Source: Pagrus major (lineage: Eukaryota; Chordata; Actinopteri; Spariformes; Sparidae). From it: DNA of 64,000 nt. A program made the translations under genes and the position numbers. Shown here piece by piece: positions 1 to 33,533 of this stretch. The stretch is from the NCBI RefSeq assembly GCF_040436345.1, contig NC_133216.1:21951292-22015291 (forward strand), written 5' to 3'. Each line of letters begins with the position of its first letter. The first letter of the stretch is position 1. The notes under the pieces are model-generated. The model had not been told where the DNA came from. It searched no databases and worked only from the letters and a program-made list of their open reading frames with translations.

Positions 1-68
1 AAAAATGTGACAAACACTACATGTGTGCAAGTTTACATGCATCACACATGACCAAACATTGCTTGCAC

Positions 69-300
69 AATGGGGCTCAGGAGATAGAGCGGGTTGTCCA
101 CTGATCACAGGGATGGCAGTTCGATTCCTGGCCCCTCCTTTCCACACATTGAAGAGTCCTTGGGAGAGATACTGAACCCTAAACAGCTCCCAATGGTTAG
201 CCAGCAATTTACATGGTAGCCTGCTGCCATTGTTGTGTGTGCATGGGTGTACAAGAGGTATAAATGCAGTCCCATTACACAACACACTGAATCTTTCTGA
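69..300 (+). mobile_element. tRNA-derived SINE
   Basis: An A-box-like ggctcaggagatagagc near 75 and a B box, gttcgattcc, at 119-128 are spaced as in a tRNA. They are followed by the tRNA-unrelated body (ccttgggagagatactgaacc) that I recognise from teleost SINEs. No acceptor stem or full cloverleaf exists, so it is not a tRNA gene. Confidence 0.75.
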
Positions 301-721
301 TGCCTTTAGAACTGTGTGTTGACAATATCAGTGGGTTGAGGTTAAATGGCAGAGGAATAACCCTGCTTGTTTCTGGCTCGATCCCTGTTTAATTTAGTCA
401 GTTTCATGGATTAATAAAGTCAGGGAAGTGCTCATAGTTTTATTAGTAGTTAACCGTTTACAGAGCAAGGTCACAAAGTACTTCACAAGGAAAAAACTCT
501 TTCACAGACCCTGGTAAGCATGGCAGAGACAGAGGTCAGTTTGAATGAATGAGTCTTCAGCTACTTAAATACACATTAAATTCCTAAAAACGTCAGCTAC
601 TTCACTTTCCTCATATTCATTTGGTTTCATCAGACTCTCCTCCCTCCAGTTTTTTGCACCTCAGTCAGTGTAGTTTAGAGTTTGCATCTCTTTCAGGACT
701 GACCTGCAGCTGTATGGATTA

Positions 722-14649
<13,928 letters not shown>

Positions 14650-15879
14650 GATCACAGCGCAGACCTGCCAATCAATCAGCAGCATGCCAGACAAGGTCAG
14701 GATGGTAAAGCATGTGTGTGCCAGTCTGTATTGAGGACTCACAGTCAAATAATAGATTCCCTGCATTTCTAGGTGTAACATGATGAAACAAAATGTTCCC
14801 AGCTCAAGTAATCCCTTAACAACCTTCTATATCCGTTTCACAGCGGGTTGCCATGTCACCATAATCATACGGCAGAGTCACAGCAGCAGCGGACTTCTTT
14901 TGTTGGCTCTTTTCAGTCTATCCAAACAAGTCTGTGTTGAATGGTGTGCAAGTGCCTTTAATTTTCAACAAAATATTACCCTCAGCTCAGTGGCTTTCAA
15001 AAGGTGGGTGAATAGGTCCCCAAATTATGTCTCACAAATGGATCAAGGAGGCGGCAGGTTGCCAAAGCATGTCAAGTCTCTGCTATGTCAGGTAATGTGA
15101 AGTAAAATAGTGAAGTCAGGTAGAAGAGCCGCCTGAATAAAAAAATAGGATTTGTAAAATCAGCCTGTGTGGTGATTTAAAAGCACATTTGAGGTCTGTG
15201 AGAGAAACGAGAGATGACGAAAAAGTTTCTTTCTAACGTTTGACAAAACACTACAAAGGGCAGCGGAGGACTCTCTGTTTGATTTTTAGTTCGACATTAA
15301 ACGTTTATGAGACAAATTCATTGGAAGTGGCATCAAACTGAGCAGAGATTTAGATGACAGGGTGTGTAATGAAAGCAGAAAAAAAATCAATGCTTTGCTG
15401 AAGCTATTATCTTTTTTATAATGGTGATTAACTACAGCACGATCCTGATCGCTGATGATAGTTTATCCACCTCTTTATTTACATCACTGACAACAAGGAG
15501 CAGACTGCAACAGATAGGCTTAAGCAGTAATAAATGAAGAGAACGGTGAAACCTTTGGGGACAATTTGATCTCGCTTTGTTTATGAGTGTGATAACTTTT
15601 AATCAACAACATCCTGACTTGTTCTGTGGCAGGCAGCTGGCGTCAGTCTTTATGGGATTACACAGACACCGTTCCATAAAATTCACACAAAAGAGGCCCG
15701 TATTTCTGAGCTGATGCACTATACATGCTGTTTAAACATATCTAACATACATCAATGCTACTAACTGTCATTTGCTGTCAGGATCTGCTTTCAATCGTCT
15801 GCATTTTATGAGATAACTCAAGAAAAATAAGAAATATAGTGTTTGCTGTCACATCTGTTGGCAAATGAAACCCACTTAC

Positions 15880-15948
15880 CCAGGGTGCCTCTCTTCTTCT
15901 TAGACGGCCGCTTCAGGTCTCTCCAAACTGTCACTGCTGGATTTCTAT
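15880..15948 (-). other. Possible non-coding 5' exon of wdr49
   Basis: A 69-base interval on the minus strand has a plausible acceptor (aaccacag) and a strong donor (CTGG|gtaagtgg), 1.2 kb upstream of the wdr49 ATG exon. Only one frame is open, and its phase does not match the coding exon, so if real it is untranslated. It could be a chance pair of sites. Confidence 0.25.
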
Positions 15949-16514
15949 CTGTGGTTTATTAAAGTTGCACAGAGTATCATCCACAGTCAAACTGTCCAAA
16001 AAGTCATCTCAGCACCAGGCTGTAACTGCATAATGACAGGCTCTTGGCCTGGCAACATCACTGTCAGATTAGCTGTACCTTTTTCAAGGACTGCAAGTGT
16101 GTACACACTTCAGCCAAGCAGCTTTTTAATCATGAAGTCCGTATACTAGAGTTAAGTTTGAACAACACATTCAAACGTACCAATTTCATCCTCTCAGTCC
16201 ATAATAGATGTCCAGAGTAAACTGCCCCAGTCCTCCACGCTCGCAGGTGTTGAAACACCTTTTTTTTTTTCTTTAAATCTATGACATTTTAAACAAATCT
16301 TCAGCCTCTGGCCGGTCTGTCTCGGCCTCAGCTCGGCCTCGTCTGTGGGAGATTGAGCTGCTTCCAGGAGCCCCAAGCTTTGTGTCCAGAGGTTTGTCTA
16401 AGCTGGTGATGTCTGAGAGGCAATCAACGCTAACAGCCCCGGCTGTAGCACACACACACCCCCGGAGAGAGTTAACTAACTGCCCCCAGTAGCCCAGACA
16501 GTGGCAGAGGCCAG

Positions 16515-16528
16515 GCACACACACACTT

Positions 16529-16559
<31 letters not shown>
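16515..16559. repeat. (CA)n microsatellite
   Basis: An interrupted CA tract in the wdr49/pdcd10 spacer. Confidence 0.95.
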
Positions 16560-16564
<5 letters not shown>

Positions 16565-16673
16565 TTTCTTTTATTATCCCTCACTCTCAAAGACTCAGGC
16601 GAAGTTTCCTGGCAACCAAGTAGTCAAAAAGAGTTGTTTGTGAGTCCAGGCCGTATCGTCTGGATGTAACACA

Positions 16674-16674
<1 letters not shown>

Positions 16675-16722
<48 letters not shown>
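16675..16722. repeat. (TG)n microsatellite
   Basis: About 24 TG units, lying 67 bases from an opposite-phase CA tract (16789-16825), so the pair could form an inverted-repeat structure. Confidence 0.95.
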
Positions 16723-16726
<4 letters not shown>

Positions 16727-16785
16727 GTCTATTCAAAGATTAGTCATTGGAGAGAAAATAATCTGTGTGAGGTACAATTACCCCC

Positions 16786-16788
<3 letters not shown>

Positions 16789-16825
<37 letters not shown>
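16789..16825. repeat. (CA)n microsatellite
   Basis: About 18 CA units, complementary to the nearby TG tract. Confidence 0.95.
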
Positions 16826-16826
<1 letters not shown>

Positions 16827-18549
16827 ATAGTTACAGCAACACAACTCACAGGAACATTAGTATTCTACTGCCACTCATAAAAGTGTTCTTGCATTGAAAC
16901 AAGTTTAAAAAGTACTGACATGAACCTGGACCCAAACAAAAATAAAACACACACAGGCAGAGCTTTATAGTGCCATTCAAAATGCCTTTGAGAGGACTTC
17001 CTGTTGGTCACTCGTAGCTGAACACACACACACGTAACAAAAGAAGGAAAAAAAGTCTCAGGGATTTGTTAAACTGAGACAAATAGATTGCCTGTATGAC
17101 TGTAAGCATGAATGCGCACAAAAGCTATACATCCAAGACAGATATTATCGTTCCCCTCCCTCCCCGCTGCTTCACTGACCACGACCAATCCCTGCGTGTG
17201 ACTTAATGGCCTGGAATAACTTGAATTAGCTGATTACAGTGGTCGTCAACGGTGACAGGATCAGAAAATTAGGTCTCAGCAATTTCAATAATAAAGCTTT
17301 AAAAATTAACACTATCACAATTGGATTACAGTGGTGCATGTAGGAGCCAGTACAGAGCCTGAAATAGCCCACCACAAAATCCACCATGGAAAATCCACTA
17401 TTATACCGGGAGAAGAATGAAGTTGCTGGAATGGGGGAAAAAAATGGTACGGATCTTAGCAGCGACTGGGAAGGAAAGAGGTGCAGGCACAGGAAGAGAA
17501 TGCAAGGGCAAATGAGCGAAAATGAAGCGCTTTCATTCAACAATGCAAATCTGAAGAGAGACCCACTTTTGAAAATCTCTCTCAAATGACAGAACTCTCA
17601 AGCAACAAAAAGAAAAGTGTTTTCTTTCATGCGCACTCTTCTTGACTCCTGTTCAAGAGTTCTTGACGAATTTGTTTCAAGTCGCTTTTTTTATTTACGC
17701 TCGCTTCAAGGACTGCTGTCAAGGACGTTACAACTTAACTAAAGAAATAAAGACAAGAACTGACAAAGAAAAGCGATTCATCAAATGTATTTGTGGAGAC
17801 TTGTCTAAAATGTGCTGTTTTTCATTCTGTGAAATTTGAATGAAAATACAAATAAATCACTAACTATTAATTTAGGTTTGTGTTGATCTATTTGCAAGAA
17901 TCATAAATCCTTTGTTACTGTAATAATTCTTCTTCTGTTGTGTTCTGCTCTTTGTTGTAATGACCTTCTACTATTTTGTGGTTTTAAATACGGACGACCA
18001 CGACTGCAACTGTGCCGGAGCACTTCCCTGTATGAGATTGTGAATCAAAGTCCAACACAAAGGATTTGTTCATTAATGTCTGACATTGAAACAGATGTTT
18101 ACCATTGATGGTGGTGGAAAAGACAAAAAAAAACTCTGATCAAACACTGTGAAGGCTTTCTCTGAAAAAATCTGTGTGGTATCCTGCCAACCATGGTTAT
18201 GTATGCCATGTTTACATTCAGGAACAAAAACAGAATATTTCCACCAGCAAACAATAGCATGAAATGTAAGGTTCAAAGTCTTTCACGGTGGATGTTCCTT
18301 TGGTATGACTACATTCAGCAGTGGTGCAGAACCTAAAAAATTTGAGGATACAATTTTCTTGTGAAATAATTGATACTTTTACCTCTTCAAGTCTTTAAAT
18401 CGTAAACAATCAGGGAAGGAAAACTCACTCTGGATGAACCGCCCACGCCTCATGTCCACACTAAGGCCCTGACCTGTAATAATGAGTCGCATGTAGATGT
18501 TATTTCAAGGTTAGAAACCACTGACATACAGCAAGCAGCTAAAAGACTT

Positions 18550-18830
18550 ACATTAAAGGGGCTCTATGTAACAAGTTGTAGCAATTTACACGTATTATTC
18601 CTTTTTTCACTGGCCACACGTGAGCGGTTTGTAACATGACGTGAAAAATGAGACCTTCCCCGGTCTCTCTCGGTTGCCATCACAAGCCTGTGGACGATTT
18701 GTTTACGTTGTTTAATGCTGGTGGACTGTGGATTTCTTTGTGAAGAACTCAAATCGGATTTTCTGCGACAGTCCAAAGGATGTGGCTTAACGCATGTTCT
18801 CGAGTGCCTCGTCTCAGACCACGTTCCACA
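18550..18830. repeat. Possible interspersed repeat
   Basis: The start, aaaggggctctatgtaac, and the CpG-containing body resemble a repeat start that I associate with percomorph genomes. There is no second copy in the window to support it. Confidence 0.35.
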
Positions 18831-20007
18831 GAGCCCATTTAGATAAAATCATTTCAAATAACTTTTGGTTCAGAAAATTATCTTAAATGTACTACAAGGG
18901 AACATTTAACTGGTTATGAAACAGTCTCAATTAAATATTGATGCCTCTATATGTCATTCATAGGCAAACCATCAGCGAGAATGGCTATTTCTGTGGAAAT
19001 ATTATAGTTACTCTTAATGCCTGTCACCGGGTCAGATTATCAACCAACTTATCCAGGTCGGATGAGTCATATAATTAAAAATATTTTTTATGGCTGAGTG
19101 CTGAGGATGAGTTGAGGGGTCTCACAGTCTGAGGAAAGAAGCTGCTCTGACATCACCAAAACAAAGTTCACCATCCTCATATTTTGTCCAAAGGTGGCAC
19201 CAGAATCAACAAACAACTAAAGTTCCTTGTAGTAGCTTTAAGATTTTTGCATCTCTGATCACCTCTAATCTAAAAACAGCGTCATTTTATACAGTAGACT
19301 TTCTATTGTTGGTAGACAGTAAATGTGAAGGCTCATATGTGTCTGTAACTAAAATAAAAAGAAAGACAGCACGGCAGGTGAGTTATTGCTCACCAGGATG
19401 GTGATGATTTATGATGCACTGGGTGAAGCAGAACATACAACAGTATACAGACAGTGAATATAGTCATCCTGAGTGTTTCTCCAGACCTTGATATCTGATT
19501 GAAGTTGAATATGATGCATGCTGATAGTGACAGGATATTAGTGACAAGTATGTGATACCACCATACAGATCAAGATTACGTTTTACAAAAAAAGAAAGTC
19601 AATAAATGTGTGAATGTATCTGAAAACTGAATGACTTCTTTGTACTTTTTCAGACTTGTGCAATCGCCAAACTTTTAAGTACAAGGGAAATAATCACATT
19701 TTTCCCCCAATTTTTTCTGAGCCACACAGTCCTGAACACAGAGGGAAATATATATAAAGGAATGAAGAAATATCGACTTAAGAATCTGATAAAAGAACAA
19801 CATAAAAGAGAGTTAAAAATCCCTGGCAATTACTGTCAACTTGATTTGCTTTGAACCTCAAACTACCTGATCTCCCCTCAAAGCCACAGAATCATAAATT
19901 ATACAGCCAAAAATAATAAACTTACAAATTACAAAGCCTCATAGCACCTACTCGCTAATAAAAACATCTGTGTATGTGTGTGTGTGTGCGTGTGTCTTCT
20001 CAGGCTG

Positions 20008-26744
<6,737 letters not shown>

Positions 26745-29700
26745 CTTTGACCAATCAATGGGCCTTTGTGTGTGTGCCTGGTCACTGATGCCAGTTTCAC
26801 TGCATTCAATCGCTCAAGGAGACTGACAGAATGGGAACAGACAAGGACCTGAAGAAGAAGAAGAGGGTAGGACAGGTGAACAAGCAGGGAGAGACAAATG
26901 GTGGTGGATGAAAATGACAGAGTTGGGGACTTAAAAGTAAAATGCACCATGCTTATAATCACGAATCAATTCAACCACTTGACCTGGAGTGTTTAAGTGT
27001 TCTTTTATTAAAAGAAGGGGACAGAACAGAAAATGTGGTGAGTCAAAGATGAATTCTCAAAATATATTTCATAATGATTCCAACAATGCACCAGCTTAAT
27101 TCCTTTCCACTGCGCGTCATAAAATCCCATGTGTACCACTTCCCAGAAAGCTTTTCAGTCACAGTCATGATCATCACATAACAGCCACACTGCCAAAGGG
27201 TGTGCACTTTACTGTTCCACCGGGTGCAATGGTGACAGAACTGGCATGAGTCATACCTGAATAAGGAACACCCTCTCCAATGTTATTGCTGCAATAAAAA
27301 TAACACTGTGATAAATATAGAACCTTGGCACTCACAAGTAGTCAGTGATTTTTCTCGCTTAATCTTGTCATAAGGAAGGAGTGAATCCTGGTGGATAAAA
27401 TAAGAGAAAATGCTCATGATATCTTCATTTATTGGCAGGTGGTCTGTCTCTTTCATTCACGCACAAACACACACACAATCCTGTATCTGACACCTCCAGG
27501 ACCAGTTCTTCCTCAGCCATTGTTTGACGTTGTGTGACGTTTCAACATGATCTAATCTGACGCTGTGCTTCATTCTCATCATACAACAGATTATTAATCA
27601 TAGGGCAGGGACACTCACTAACATACCAAGTCTGTCTTCATGCGTGTGCGTTGCAAGATTCCTGTGAGTCTCTGCTCGGCCAGTCAAAATAAATACATTA
27701 TCGACTTATCGCACATATCTTATATATGTATATGACCTTGATCACTTTTGCTGACTTCTGTATTGTGTTTGTACATTTTGTAAAATTGTTTTGGTCGTGT
27801 TTATTCTATTCATGTTTTATTTAGTAAGATTATTTCAATATTCTTTTCACATTCCAATGTCTGATTTATTTAGAACAAAAAATTCATTGCTCTGTGAAAG
27901 GGTGTAGTTGCATTATTCTGCTGTTATATTATCATTACATCACTGACATAAATGGTCTTAAAATGAAAATAATATTGTTAATAACAATTATTACTGGAAC
28001 AACATATTGTCCAACAAAAGGTAGCTATGATTTGTGACAGGCCTAATCTCTGCCTGATGACCTGACTGTGACTTTTACACCTTTACAACTGCAGCAACGG
28101 GCTGTTAAGTTTATTAGATGTTTAACTTTGCCCTTTGATACCCACTATTGCACAAACATTAAGGTTATTGACTGGGCCAGTGTTGAAGTGTTTCAGTAAA
28201 TCCATAGCCGACTAGGATTATGAGAGATTGATCAGTCACAGTGTCTTCATACAGGCACTTTAAAACATTTCCTAGAGGGAGACAACAACAGACATGGTTA
28301 CATGTCGTCACGTAGGCTTTAAAGAATAACTTAAAGCTGCTGTAAGGGTTATATTTCCATTAAATAAGTGTTAAATAGCTCTATATTCCAACAGTAATCA
28401 CTGTTAAGGAGCGTTTGGTCAGTTACCCATGTGTCTCCTCCCTCTGCTCATGCAGTAAAAGAAAAAGGAAATGTTCTGGTATCCCTGTCCACTTTATCCA
28501 ATCAGGACAGAGAACTCCATAGAGAGGTGGTCCTGTCTGCTTGTGAATGTGCAGAGAGCAGGATCCTCCTGTCTGCTGCAATGTCTGGCTATTTACACTG
28601 CACCTTCTTGTGGTGACGTACTGTAGAGAGGAGGGAGGGGATTGCTAACTGCAAAACAGACAGGAAGTTAGCTAAAACGACGATGCTTACAGCAGCGTGT
28701 TGCTGCCCTCTCTTGTTGAAAGTTTAAAACCAGTTTCACTGCTGACCACATCTGCCTACATTCTGCGCTGGCAAGCAATAGTCATTCACCTGCATTCGCA
28801 TATGTGTAACCATAGCCTAACACACCAAACGATGCTGTCACAGGGTCCTGGGTGTACACCGATACATAACTGCAGCTAGGTGTAAATTTAAACCATTAGA
28901 GGTCAGCAAAGACACAAAAACAGGAATACAAGAAACAAAGATACAATATATAATTATGATATGTCCTTTTTGTATAATGTTAGTGATAATGACGAGCCAA
29001 AATTGTACTTTGTTCTAGCTGGATTTGAAGAAATGTACTTTAAGATAGTCGATTGTGGAGGTTGTTTGTCAGTACTTCATTACTTTGGGATACTTTGCTT
29101 CTTATAATCATAGACAGCTGACAATAAATAATCATGTATCCAAGGTGTTTCCTCGCAACAAAATTGAAATGATCTACAGATGAAGGTCTTCACATTTATA
29201 TTAACGGACCAGTGGTTTAAGTGGCATCTAGCGGTGAGTTTTCAGATTGCAACCTCCCCTCACCCTTCCCTTTCCAAGCGTGTGAGAGGAGCTCCAGTCG
29301 TCTGCAGGTAACGTAAAAACATGAAAGCCCTCTCTAGAGCCAGTGTTTGCTTTGTCACTTCTCAGCTAATGGAGGGGCACCACGGCAGACTCCATGGAAG
29401 AGGACCTGCTCTATGTGAATGGCTCATTCTACGGTAACATAAACACAACATTTCTTATATCATGGTGATTGGTTGAGTCAGGTGTGGTCCTTTAAATTTA
29501 GGCAGGGTTACACATTTAAGTTTACATCTAACATGCACATGGATATATGCAAATTTGACAATAACAAAATAAACTAAAATAAATACAAAAGTTTACTTTT
29601 TTTTAAATCTAACTTTCTTCATTTCATTAAGGTTGTGTCCAACCAGAATTAATCTGAAGTTTTCTTCCACAGTTGGAGCAAGCTGTGAGTGAGGTCACAG

Positions 29701-30553
29701 CAAAGGAGATGTAGTATCTGTCTAAAGAGGCCCATATTTACTAACTAAGCATCTGTGTATACATAATGAGCCTTTCCCCAACTGGACATTTCTGTTTATT
29801 ACACACAGGAGTAACAAATAATCAGAATGGGTGAATTATATCTAGGTATCTAGGAGTTCTGGTTTGTGCATGCTGGCTCACTAGTAGCTCATAGCTTAAT
29901 GACACAATTAACTGAACTGAACTTATTAGTTACACCTGTGCTTTACCTGTTATGACATGTAAAAATGTCTGCCAGGTTTTTAAGTCAACCTTTTGAGTCA
30001 TTTGTGGGAACCATCACAATTTGTCTTGCAGGCTCAAATCCTTTTAAAACCACTGACTGGCCACAGAAGCAGATGTTATCATGCCCACAACCTCATTGTT
30101 TGCATGTCTGGCTACTGTCTAACTGAGCTTAAAGCCACCACTGTACTTAAAGCTCTCTTGTATGACCCTTGCAGCTATCACCACAAACTAAATTACCCTG
30201 GAGAGATTATGGCCATATCTCATTGTGACATTTACAGGTCGAGCACCTGCATTTTGCTGTGGTGGCATTTTTGGATTAAATCATTTTGCTTCCTCCTGAA
30301 CTTTTACAGGCACACAGTCCCTGTGTGTGAGTGAGGTCACTGAGTTCGGCTTCCCATCTGACAGCAGGGACAGAAAAAGTGGTTCGTTTTCCATCTTCAT
30401 TAGCCTGCGACCACCATTTAGCAGGTGATGTGACGTGACGCTCTAAAGCGCCATAACACCTGAACCCCAACAAGTTTGTCACTTTAAAAACACACACACA
30501 CATCACAGGTGCAGGGGGCTGACAGTTAATTTACCGCACGACGGGACACTTAC
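26745..30553 (-). other. pdcd10: pdcd10 5' intron
   Basis: The interval between the ATG exon and the leader exon candidates, 3.8 kb. It holds a frequent percomorph repeat at 29205-29450. No exon was seen; some AT-rich low-complexity stretches near 27.7-28.0 kb. Confidence 0.6.
29205..29450 (+). repeat. Interspersed repeat (gtggcatctag.ggtgag family)
   Basis: Phrases gtggcatctagcggtgag, cagattgcaacctcccctca, gccctctctagagccagtgt and aatggctcattctacggtaa are recognised by memory as a very abundant percomorph repeat. Class unknown. Confidence 0.65.
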
Positions 30554-30600
30554 CTGGATAAGACTGCTGTCAGTGAACAGAAGAGAAGCGACGAGGCAAC
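30554..30600 (-). other. pdcd10: Candidate pdcd10 5'UTR exon donor
   Basis: The minus strand carries a consensus donor, CAG|gtaagtg, with the exon ending at 30554, inside G+C-richer DNA 3.8 kb upstream of the pdcd10 ATG exon. The upstream boundary is not known; 30600 is nominal. A transcript would settle whether this or the 30819 donor is used. Confidence 0.5.
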
Positions 30601-30694
30601 GACGAGGAGGTGGATAATGTTAAAAAGCGAACTACAGGTAGAGTTAACGCGCTAACGTGAGATTAGCAGCTTGCAGCAGGTGATCAACTCCGTC

Positions 30695-30726
30695 CTTAGC
30701 TAACTAGCGCTGTATCGCTAGCTAAG
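30695..30726. repeat. Inverted repeat in the shared promoter
   Basis: CTTAGCTA (30695-30702) and TAGCTAAG (30719-30726) are perfect 8-base arms with further partial pairing (tagcg/cgcta) inside. Confidence 0.6.
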
Positions 30727-30818
30727 TATATGGTGACAAAACAGCGGGAATTTAAAAAGAAAGGTAAAATGCAATTATTGACAAGTGTTTCGGCTATCTG
30801 CTGTGACAGGCTACTCAC

Positions 30819-30920
30819 CCGCTTTTGTTGTGGTTTCATTCAGGAAGTTTTCTGCCTGACAAAGCTGTAGCCGAGAGCCGGGGAGGGCGGCGTTGAGAGC
30901 TGCCCGTTGGTATCACCAGA
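30819..30920 (-). other. pdcd10: Second candidate pdcd10 5'UTR exon donor
   Basis: A minus-strand donor GCGG|gtgagtag ends a putative leader exon at 30819. The sequence upstream (30870-30920) is G+C-rich and is a plausible transcription start. The right-hand limit is nominal. Confidence 0.4.
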
Positions 30921-31599
30921 GAGGCTTGTTGTAGTTCTTTCAGTAAGTCTCCTTCCTCTATTGTTATTGTAATGGACACCTCAGCTGACTACAAATCCCA
31001 CAAAGGTACAGGTGGTGTATTTTTTTTTTTTTTTAACCCTTATGAGGGTTGACGAGCATTTAAGCGCTTTTTACACTTTTAGAAAGCACATAATATTAAA
31101 ATTCTGTCCTCAGTGGTACGCAGAAGCTACATTTAACAGTTAATTAAGCTAGTTATTAGCTCAGCACGTAATTATCTGCTGCACTGTGGGTCAAGATGAG
31201 TCTCCGCCATCCAAAGTGTTGTCCGTTTGCGTTACACATCAACAGCTGTATGAATAATATTTAGCGTAAATTAAGTTGTCACGGGTTTTTTATAAATTCT
31301 GAAAATTTGTCAGACGTTTAATATACGTTAAAGAATAGCGCATTTGCTAAAACAAAAAAAAAAGAAGAAGAAGAAGCTCAGCTTACCCTTATAGCGGGCT
31401 AAATCCAGGTCGGTTAAGCCATTAGGCACGAGATGTAAAATCGGTTGAATTAAAATATGGTACGAATGTGACACACGCCCAGTCACTCGTAAATAAAAGC
31501 CACAAAGCAGCCGCGAAGGAGGGTCGAGGACATTTACATGTCGAAAGCAAAGTAAGTTGAATTTCTGTTTAAAGCAAAGGCGGAAACATGCAGCAGAGA

Positions 31600-31778
31600 C
31601 TCGTTTCGTTTCACGTCGATACTCTCTGCGCGACGTTCATTGGACCAATCGATGTGGAGGGGGGCGGAGTCTGCGGCAAATGGACAAGCAGCGAGCTGCG
31701 GCGCTGGAGGAGAGCAGCAGAGAGAGACCGCACACATCCATCCATCCATCCATCCAACACACCTAACACCGTTTATCG
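31600..31778 (+). other. serpini1: serpini1 non-coding exon 1 (5'UTR)
   Basis: A consensus donor, TATCG|gtaaga, ends a putative leader exon at 31778, just downstream of the CCAAT/GC-box cluster. The leader contains a (CATC)n run at about 31736-31756. The left limit is approximate. The exon would splice to the acceptor before 43972, as in human SERPINI1, where exon 1 is untranslated. Confidence 0.55.
31639..31667. promoter_or_regulatory. CCAAT dyad plus GC box
   Basis: ATTGGACCAAT carries back-to-back NF-Y-type CCAAT cores, and 12 bases later ggggcgg is an Sp1-type GC box. Position suggests core promoter elements for serpini1 and perhaps both genes. Confidence 0.5.
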
Positions 31779-32339
31779 GTAAGAGCCGTTTTATGAAATA
31801 ACCTTCAGCTGGTCCAGTCACGGAACCTGTACTGATGTATCTGAGTAACGTGACTGGATATCAAACATTAACCGCTCAGCTTTTGAGAGATGGGGGGAGA
31901 AAAAAGAAGAAAAAAAAGAATAGCCTATTTCTGAGTTTTCCCATATTATTATTTTCTATGAAGATGTAGAAATGTGTTGTTGTAATATGGCATTTTACAG
32001 AATAGTATAAAGGGATTGTGGTGCTGTAATCAACATGTGCAGGCTTGATAAGGGGGCGGGTGGAGACGCACATTGGAGCCAAACATATTTCTCCAAACCT
32101 ATTGATTACCCGTTTGTCCACCACCCAGTGCTATTAAATTCTTACCGGTGGTCTACGATGGCAGTGCATGTTTTTGTTGTTGTTGTTGTTGTTGTTTTTG
32201 TTTTTTTCCTCACTGAGCTCAGACATTGCAGTGCGGTTCTTGTCCTTGAAATACAGGCAAAGGCGCAGTGAGTGCATGTGTGTGAATTAACGAGGCAGAT
32301 TGTAGTAGCCTGGTCCTACCCCATCCCCACCCCATACAC

Positions 32340-32345
<6 letters not shown>

Positions 32346-32424
<79 letters not shown>
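32346..32424. repeat. (CA)n microsatellite
   Basis: About 39 CA units in serpini1 intron 1. Confidence 0.98.
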
Positions 32425-32426
<2 letters not shown>

Positions 32427-33532
32427 ATACACACCACTTGTTTTTCCTTCATGCAGGTCTGTGTGTGTGTTCATGGTGGTTTAAGGTGAAAATTCATGCA
32501 CTAACCAAGCCTGAGGGAGAAGACACAAAGGGAGAAACAAATCACACCTATTTGTATGAAAAAATGACATTTCTCCAGGTTAAATCCAAGGAATTATACA
32601 GATGCCATGTGTGTGTGGGGGGGGGCATGGTCAATAATATACAATTCAGTGTTCCTCATTCTCTCAATCCACCTATGATCTCTTTATCTCTGCAACTAAG
32701 ACAATGACCTCCTAAATCCTTGCAGCTCCATATTCACAAAAACCTTTCAGTCATAATCTCAACGTATTAATCCCATATGCATCTGAATCCCTGGTTAATC
32801 TCTGTTGATATATAGCCTGCTGTTTCCTCCCTTTTTTTTACTCCCTCCTATGGTGTCTGTGTATGTGTGTATGTGTGTGTGTGTGTTCTGCCTATTCCCC
32901 ACCGAGCGCTGCATTAATTGCATTTCAATAATTAAATGTCTTTCAAATCAGCCTAGCGAAACAAAACGAGCAGGGACGGGAGAAGCAACTGACTGGGTTT
33001 GAACCCTCTGCTGCACACAGGCGTGTGCATGCATGCACGCCTGTGACAGCCTGCCATAACCCTGTCTGTATGTACGCGTGATTGTGTGCAGGAGTGTTGA
33101 CGTTTTTTCCGTCAGCTGTGAGAAATAAGAGGAAATTTTAGCAATGAGTGCTGCTGTTGAGTTGACCACAGATGCGTCCTCTCAGGCTAGAGTTAGACCT
33201 GTTATGTGCTGCAGGATGATGTGAGAGAAAAATCTAATTTAATCTCTCTTTGTCCTGAAATACATTTATGCCCGTGGTAACTGAATTTGAATTTATTGAA
33301 AATGCAGTAGAACAAAAGGCTGGCAGTGATCAGCATGAAAACCTGCTTCTTTTTTTTTCTTGTCTCCCGCAAGTGGAATTCATACACATTGAAATAACGG
33401 TGTGACAGTTTAGTTTTTATAATACATTTACGCTACCAGTACTTAATTAAAAAACATAAAGAAGTGTGGGCAAACTAAATTTCTGCAGTTCTCCATTTTC
33501 CCTCTACTTTCTAAATTAACTCACACACTGAG

Positions 33533-33533
<1 letters not shown>

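Larger units (their letters stand above)
14650..20007. other. Spacer between wdr49 start and pdcd10 stop
   Basis: About 5.3 kb holding the pdcd10 3'UTR (end not located), the wdr49 promoter and a possible wdr49 leader exon (15880-15948). It contains three CA/GT tracts at 16515-16825 and a possible repeat at 18550-18830. No protein gene was seen. Confidence 0.6.
30555..31700. promoter_or_regulatory. Shared divergent promoter of pdcd10 and serpini1
   Basis: This interval separates the first exons of two genes transcribed away from each other. It has more CG dinucleotides than the surrounding introns. It holds an ATTGG/CCAAT dyad at 31639-31649 and a GC box (ggggcgg) at 31661-31667. In human, PDCD10 and SERPINI1 are head-to-head about 0.85 kb apart and share a bidirectional promoter; spacing here is similar. 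The promoter role is inferred from position and these motifs. Confidence 0.65.

Noticed and set aside
69..140. tRNA gene
   Set aside because: A and B boxes are present, but no complete cloverleaf or terminator; the downstream body matches a SINE.
31800..31825. RE1/NRSF silencer near serpini1 exon 1
   Set aside because: ttcagctggtccag has only the left half-site; spacing and right half do not fit.
32346..32424. Cys-Val or His-Thr repeat proteins at CA/GT tracts across the window
   Set aside because: All such frames are translations of dinucleotide microsatellites.
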